Source of the DNA: Methanolobus sp. ZRKC5
GTDB taxonomy: Archaea; Halobacteriota; Methanosarcinia; Methanosarcinales; Methanosarcinaceae
DNA length: 64,000 bases
NCBI RefSeq assembly: GCF_038446525.1
Contig: NZ_CP151792.1
Location: forward strand, 868,001-932,000
Direction: 5' to 3'
Made by a program: the position numbers and the translations under genes. Positions 61,384 through 64,000 of the stretch are shown here, in pieces (the stretch's first letter is position 1; each line of letters opens with the position of its first letter). The notes under the pieces were generated by a model. The model did no database searches, was not told where the DNA came from, and saw nothing but the letters and a program-made list of their open reading frames with translations.

Positions 61384-61811
61384 CTGCTCACCTCTTCACC
61401 AGCTTCATCTTCAGCATTAATGTCAACTTCCCTTGCCAGCATGTCTGGTGTAAAGAGAAGATCCTCATGATTCCAGCGGATAATACCTGTCAAATACACT
61501 TTTGAGTTTGACAACGCTTCCTTTGGACACTGATCGATACAAAGACCACAGAACAGACAGTGACCGACATCTATTGCAGGGAACCATCTCTGTTTATCAC
61601 TCTCTGGATTGATACGTGCCCTTATGATCTTAATAGCATTGTTGGGACATGTATTGGCACATATTCCACAACCTATACATTTATCTTTATCCAGTTTTTG
61701 CAAGCCCCTGAACCTGTCCGAAAGTTTTGTAGCTACTTCCGGGCACATTCTTGTTACTGTGGGACCGAAATAAATATTTTTAACTGCTGTTATGATATTT
61801 TTAATAACCAT
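61368..61811 (-). CDS. fpoI: F420H2 dehydrogenase subunit FpoI, 2[4Fe-4S] ferredoxin-like
   Basis: The 147-residue subunit has two CxxCxxCxxxCP motifs (CIGCGICANTCPNNAI and CLFCGLCIDQCPKEAL) holding two [4Fe-4S] clusters, as in NuoI. It carries electrons from the FpoF-fed cytoplasmic part to FpoB. The N-terminal 35 residues are a basic amphipathic part that binds the membrane arm. Confidence 0.96.
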   Translation of the reverse strand: MVIKNIITAVKNIYFGPTVTRMCPEVATKLSDRFRGLQKLDKDKCIGCGICANTCPNNAIKIIRARINPESDKQRWFPAIDVGHCLFCGLCIDQCPKEALSNSKVYLTGIIRWNHEDLLFTPDMLAREVDINAEDEAGEEVSRWTPQ

Positions 61812-61815
61812 TCAT

Positions 61816-62841
61816 TCACACCCCCAGCAGGCCAAGTGCAATTACCCACCCAAGGTTAAGTAGGGCTAATGGCAGAAGCCTTTTCCAGCTCAGGTCTACT
61901 ACCTGATCGATCCTGTATCTTGGAACTGCCCATCTGATCATGATAATTGTAAGAATTACCAATGCTACCTTTCCTAAGTAGAAAGCAGTTGGAAGGATAA
62001 TACCAAGAATAACGTTGGAAGTCAGTGCTGCAGGCAGGTTCCATCCTCCGAGGAACAACAGAACAATAAGCATTGAACCAAGGATAAGGTGGATATATTC
62101 TGCGAAGAAACCAAGACCAAATCTCATACCTGTATATTCAGTGATCCATCCGGCAATGAGTTCTTCCTCAGATTCGTTCTGGTCAAAAGGAAGACGACCC
62201 ATGTCTGCCATAAGAGCAATGAAAAATACAATGAATCCTATTGGCTGCTTGATTATGAACCAGAGAGGATTCTGTGCCTGAGCTATCTCTATAATATTCA
62301 GTGAACCAGCCATGATGGCTACACTCACTATACAAATTCCAAGAGGAACCTCGTATCCGATCATACGTGCAAAGTTCCTGAAAGCACCAAGAAGAGAGTA
62401 CTTGTTGTTTGCACTGTATGCGATCATGAAAATACCGATAACAGAAATAGCTGATACAGCTTCAATGTAAAGAACACTGATATCCATATCTGTTGCCGCA
62501 ATCGGGTACGTCACACCATTGATGATTATCGCACCGAACGGAATTGCCACAAGCATAAGGAAAACAGAACCCATTAGAAGAATAGGTGCTGAAACGAACA
62601 ATAGTCTGTCAGCATTCTTTGGAATGATATCCTCTTTGGTGAACAGCTTGATAGCATCTGCGACAAGCTGGAGTAATCCATGAAAACCTGTCCTCATCGG
62701 ACCGTATCTCTGCTGGATATCTGCAGAAAGTTTACGCTCAAACCACACAACAGCCATCGCACCGAGGAATACGCCACCCATTAGGCACAGGCCAAGGATA
62801 CCTCTTAGAAGTGGATTATAAATTATATCTTCTAATTGCAT
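61816..62841 (-). CDS. fpoH: F420H2 dehydrogenase subunit FpoH (NuoH-like)
   Basis: The membrane subunit has VWFERKLSADIQQRYGPMRTGFHGLLQLVADAIKLFTKEDI, the conserved NuoH loop lining the quinone or phenazine cavity, FDQNESEEELIAGWITEYTGMRFGLGFFAEY, and the eight helices. Three ATGs follow a GGTGATC site; ATG 62841 has the best spacing (341 residues), though 62844 or 62847 would add one or two Met. It overlaps nothing but begins in the stop of fpoD. Confidence 0.96.
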   Translation of the reverse strand: MQLEDIIYNPLLRGILGLCLMGGVFLGAMAVVWFERKLSADIQQRYGPMRTGFHGLLQLVADAIKLFTKEDIIPKNADRLLFVSAPILLMGSVFLMLVAIPFGAIIINGVTYPIAATDMDISVLYIEAVSAISVIGIFMIAYSANNKYSLLGAFRNFARMIGYEVPLGICIVSVAIMAGSLNIIEIAQAQNPLWFIIKQPIGFIVFFIALMADMGRLPFDQNESEEELIAGWITEYTGMRFGLGFFAEYIHLILGSMLIVLLFLGGWNLPAALTSNVILGIILPTAFYLGKVALVILTIIMIRWAVPRYRIDQVVDLSWKRLLPLALLNLGWVIALGLLGV

Positions 62842-62849
62842 CATCATGA

Positions 62850-63974
62850 TCACCTGTCGACCTCACTGGTACATGTGTCCATACTTCCGGCAATGGTCAC
62901 GATGTCAGCTACAGTCACGCCTTTAAGAAGTGGTGGTAGTGTCTGTAAAGTTGGATACACAGGTCCTCTTATCTTTACACGATATGGTTTGTCTGATCCA
63001 TCAGAAACCATATAGAATCCCATTTCTCCTCTTGGAGCCTCTACGCGGTGGAAAACCTCTCCGGCAGGAATTCTCATAACGGGTGACCTCTTACCATACG
63101 CCGTACCTTCGGGGAAGAGAGGTCCGGATGGAATCTGGTCAAGGCACTGCTCTACAATGTACATGCTCTCGCGCATTTCATCAAGACGCACCTGAATCCT
63201 GGCATAGACATCACCGGCTTTCTGGACACATACCTTGAAATCAAGGTCCTTATAGACAAGGTAAGGTTCATCCCTGCGTATATCAAAAGCAACACCAGTT
63301 GCCCTGAGTGGAGGACCGGAAACACCAAGATCCTTTGCAACATCTGCTGTAAGTGTGCCCACACCCACTGTTCTGGCCTTATAGATAGAGTCAGTACTGA
63401 ATAATTCCTCATACTGATCAATTGCCTTTTTCAGGTTTCCAAAGACATATTTCACGTCATCCTTGAATCCATCAGGCAGATCATCCTTCACACCACCAAA
63501 ACGCAGGAAACTGTGCGTGATACGAGCTCCTGTAACGGAGTCCATAACAGACATAAGATCTTCCCTGTCCCTAATGGTATACATAAACATACTCACAAAC
63601 CCGACAAAACCTGCATATTCACCCATACCAAGTATGTGGCTCTGTATTCTGGAAAGCTCTTCCATGATCACACGGATATACTGAGCTCTTTCAGGTACTT
63701 CGATACCTGCAAGTTTTTCAACACAACCGACATATGCCTCTTCATTGGTAAGTGCTTCAAGATAGCAGATCCTATCCACTATGGTAATACCCTGAAGATA
63801 TGTCTTGTTTTCAAGGATCTTTTCAATACCCTTGTGGATATAACCCATTTCGACCTCAGAGTCCACAATAGTCTCGCCCCTTAATTTTGCATTAAGCCTG
63901 AACGGACCTGGCAGCATAGGATGTTGCGGACCAAGGTGTATTATCATTTCAGAAGGCCCAACTGTTTCTTCCAT
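62850..63974 (-). CDS. fpoD: F420H2 dehydrogenase subunit FpoD (NuoD-like)
   Basis: The 374-residue subunit has IIHLGPQHPMLPGPFRLNAKLRGETIVDSEVEMGYIHKGIEKI, RICYLEALTNEEAYVGCVE, IRVIMEELSRIQSHILGMGEYAG and the C-terminal ITIAGSMDTCTSEVDR, all typical of the 49-kDa/NuoD family that binds the methanophenazine headgroup near the iron-sulphur chain. The ATG 63974 is only 26 bases from the window end; on the minus strand all three frames upstream of it are closed there, so fpoC must end just before. The upstream genes fpoP-A-B-C are outside the window. Confidence 0.97.
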   Translation of the reverse strand: MEETVGPSEMIIHLGPQHPMLPGPFRLNAKLRGETIVDSEVEMGYIHKGIEKILENKTYLQGITIVDRICYLEALTNEEAYVGCVEKLAGIEVPERAQYIRVIMEELSRIQSHILGMGEYAGFVGFVSMFMYTIRDREDLMSVMDSVTGARITHSFLRFGGVKDDLPDGFKDDVKYVFGNLKKAIDQYEELFSTDSIYKARTVGVGTLTADVAKDLGVSGPPLRATGVAFDIRRDEPYLVYKDLDFKVCVQKAGDVYARIQVRLDEMRESMYIVEQCLDQIPSGPLFPEGTAYGKRSPVMRIPAGEVFHRVEAPRGEMGFYMVSDGSDKPYRVKIRGPVYPTLQTLPPLLKGVTVADIVTIAGSMDTCTSEVDR

Positions 63975-64000
63975 ACTTTAACCCTCACACTAAATTTTTA

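Noticed and set aside
63975-64000. End of fpoC at the right edge
   Set aside because: All three minus-strand frames contain a stop in these 26 bases, so at most a few codons of fpoC could be present and the frame cannot be decided.

Overview
The window reads as a chromosome segment of a methylotrophic methanogen of the Methanosarcinaceae, most like Methanolobus or Methanococcoides. The main reasons are the F420H2 dehydrogenase (fpo) operon at the right end, methanogenesis marker protein 2, a tetrahydromethanopterin/sarcinapterin glutamate ligase, the preQ0 (archaeosine) genes, a PEF-CTERM sorting signal, and archaeal GGTG(A)-type ribosome binding sites with frequent TTG/GTG starts. A large chemotaxis operon implies a motile member. 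The genus is inference; the family-level call is firm.

Layout. 1-6.8 kb: mixed housekeeping and hypothetical genes (FAH-family hydrolase, TPR protein, a peptide-deformylase-like protein, NYN-LOTUS protein, UspA, a Cache-like/cupin lipoprotein) with relics of an ATPase gene and of a LOTUS domain at 3.97-4.18 kb. 6.8-10.9 kb: a repeat-rich tract with three of the four copies of a 194-bp MITE, a DUF4143-type ATPase with paired palindromic operators, a gene fragment, a second small MITE and an AbrB/MazF-like toxin-antitoxin pair. 10.9-17.4 kb: an integrative element in the 3' end of tRNA-Thr(GGT), with tyrosine recombinase, replication ATPase, small DNA-binding proteins, internal inverted-repeat units, and an AT-rich cargo pair (soluble protein plus four-helix membrane protein) whose layout recalls phage lambda RexA/RexB.

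17.5-41 kb: core genome. A minus-strand run carries chorismate-lyase-like and radical SAM genes, marker protein 2, nifB and a translationally coupled queC-DUF366-queE-queD set for preQ0. It is followed by a PEF-CTERM PKD protein, YyaL/DUF255, a F390-synthetase-like ligase, a KaiC-like protein next to a REC-PAS-PAS-DUF835 regulator, then mptN-pth2-transglutaminase lipoprotein-truD, another MITE copy, pyrG, a Trm112-like protein and a nucleoside-recognition membrane protein.

41-53.7 kb: a plus-strand chemotaxis operon, cheY-cheB-cheA-cheC-(FtsA-like)-cheR-cheC-cheC-cheD-(membrane protein)-cheC and satellites. CheA phosphorylates CheY and CheB; CheR/CheB/CheD modify receptors; four CheC paralogues would dephosphorylate CheY. 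No CheW or receptor gene is present here. The 706-aa FtsA-like actin-fold ATPase with a beta-rich tail, embedded between cheC and cheR, is the most unexpected member. After a GntP-type permease, the minus-strand fpo operon (fpoD-H-I-J1-J2-K-L-M-N-O; upstream genes outside the window) encodes the proton-pumping F420H2:methanophenazine oxidoreductase and ends at a strong terminator at 55.16 kb.
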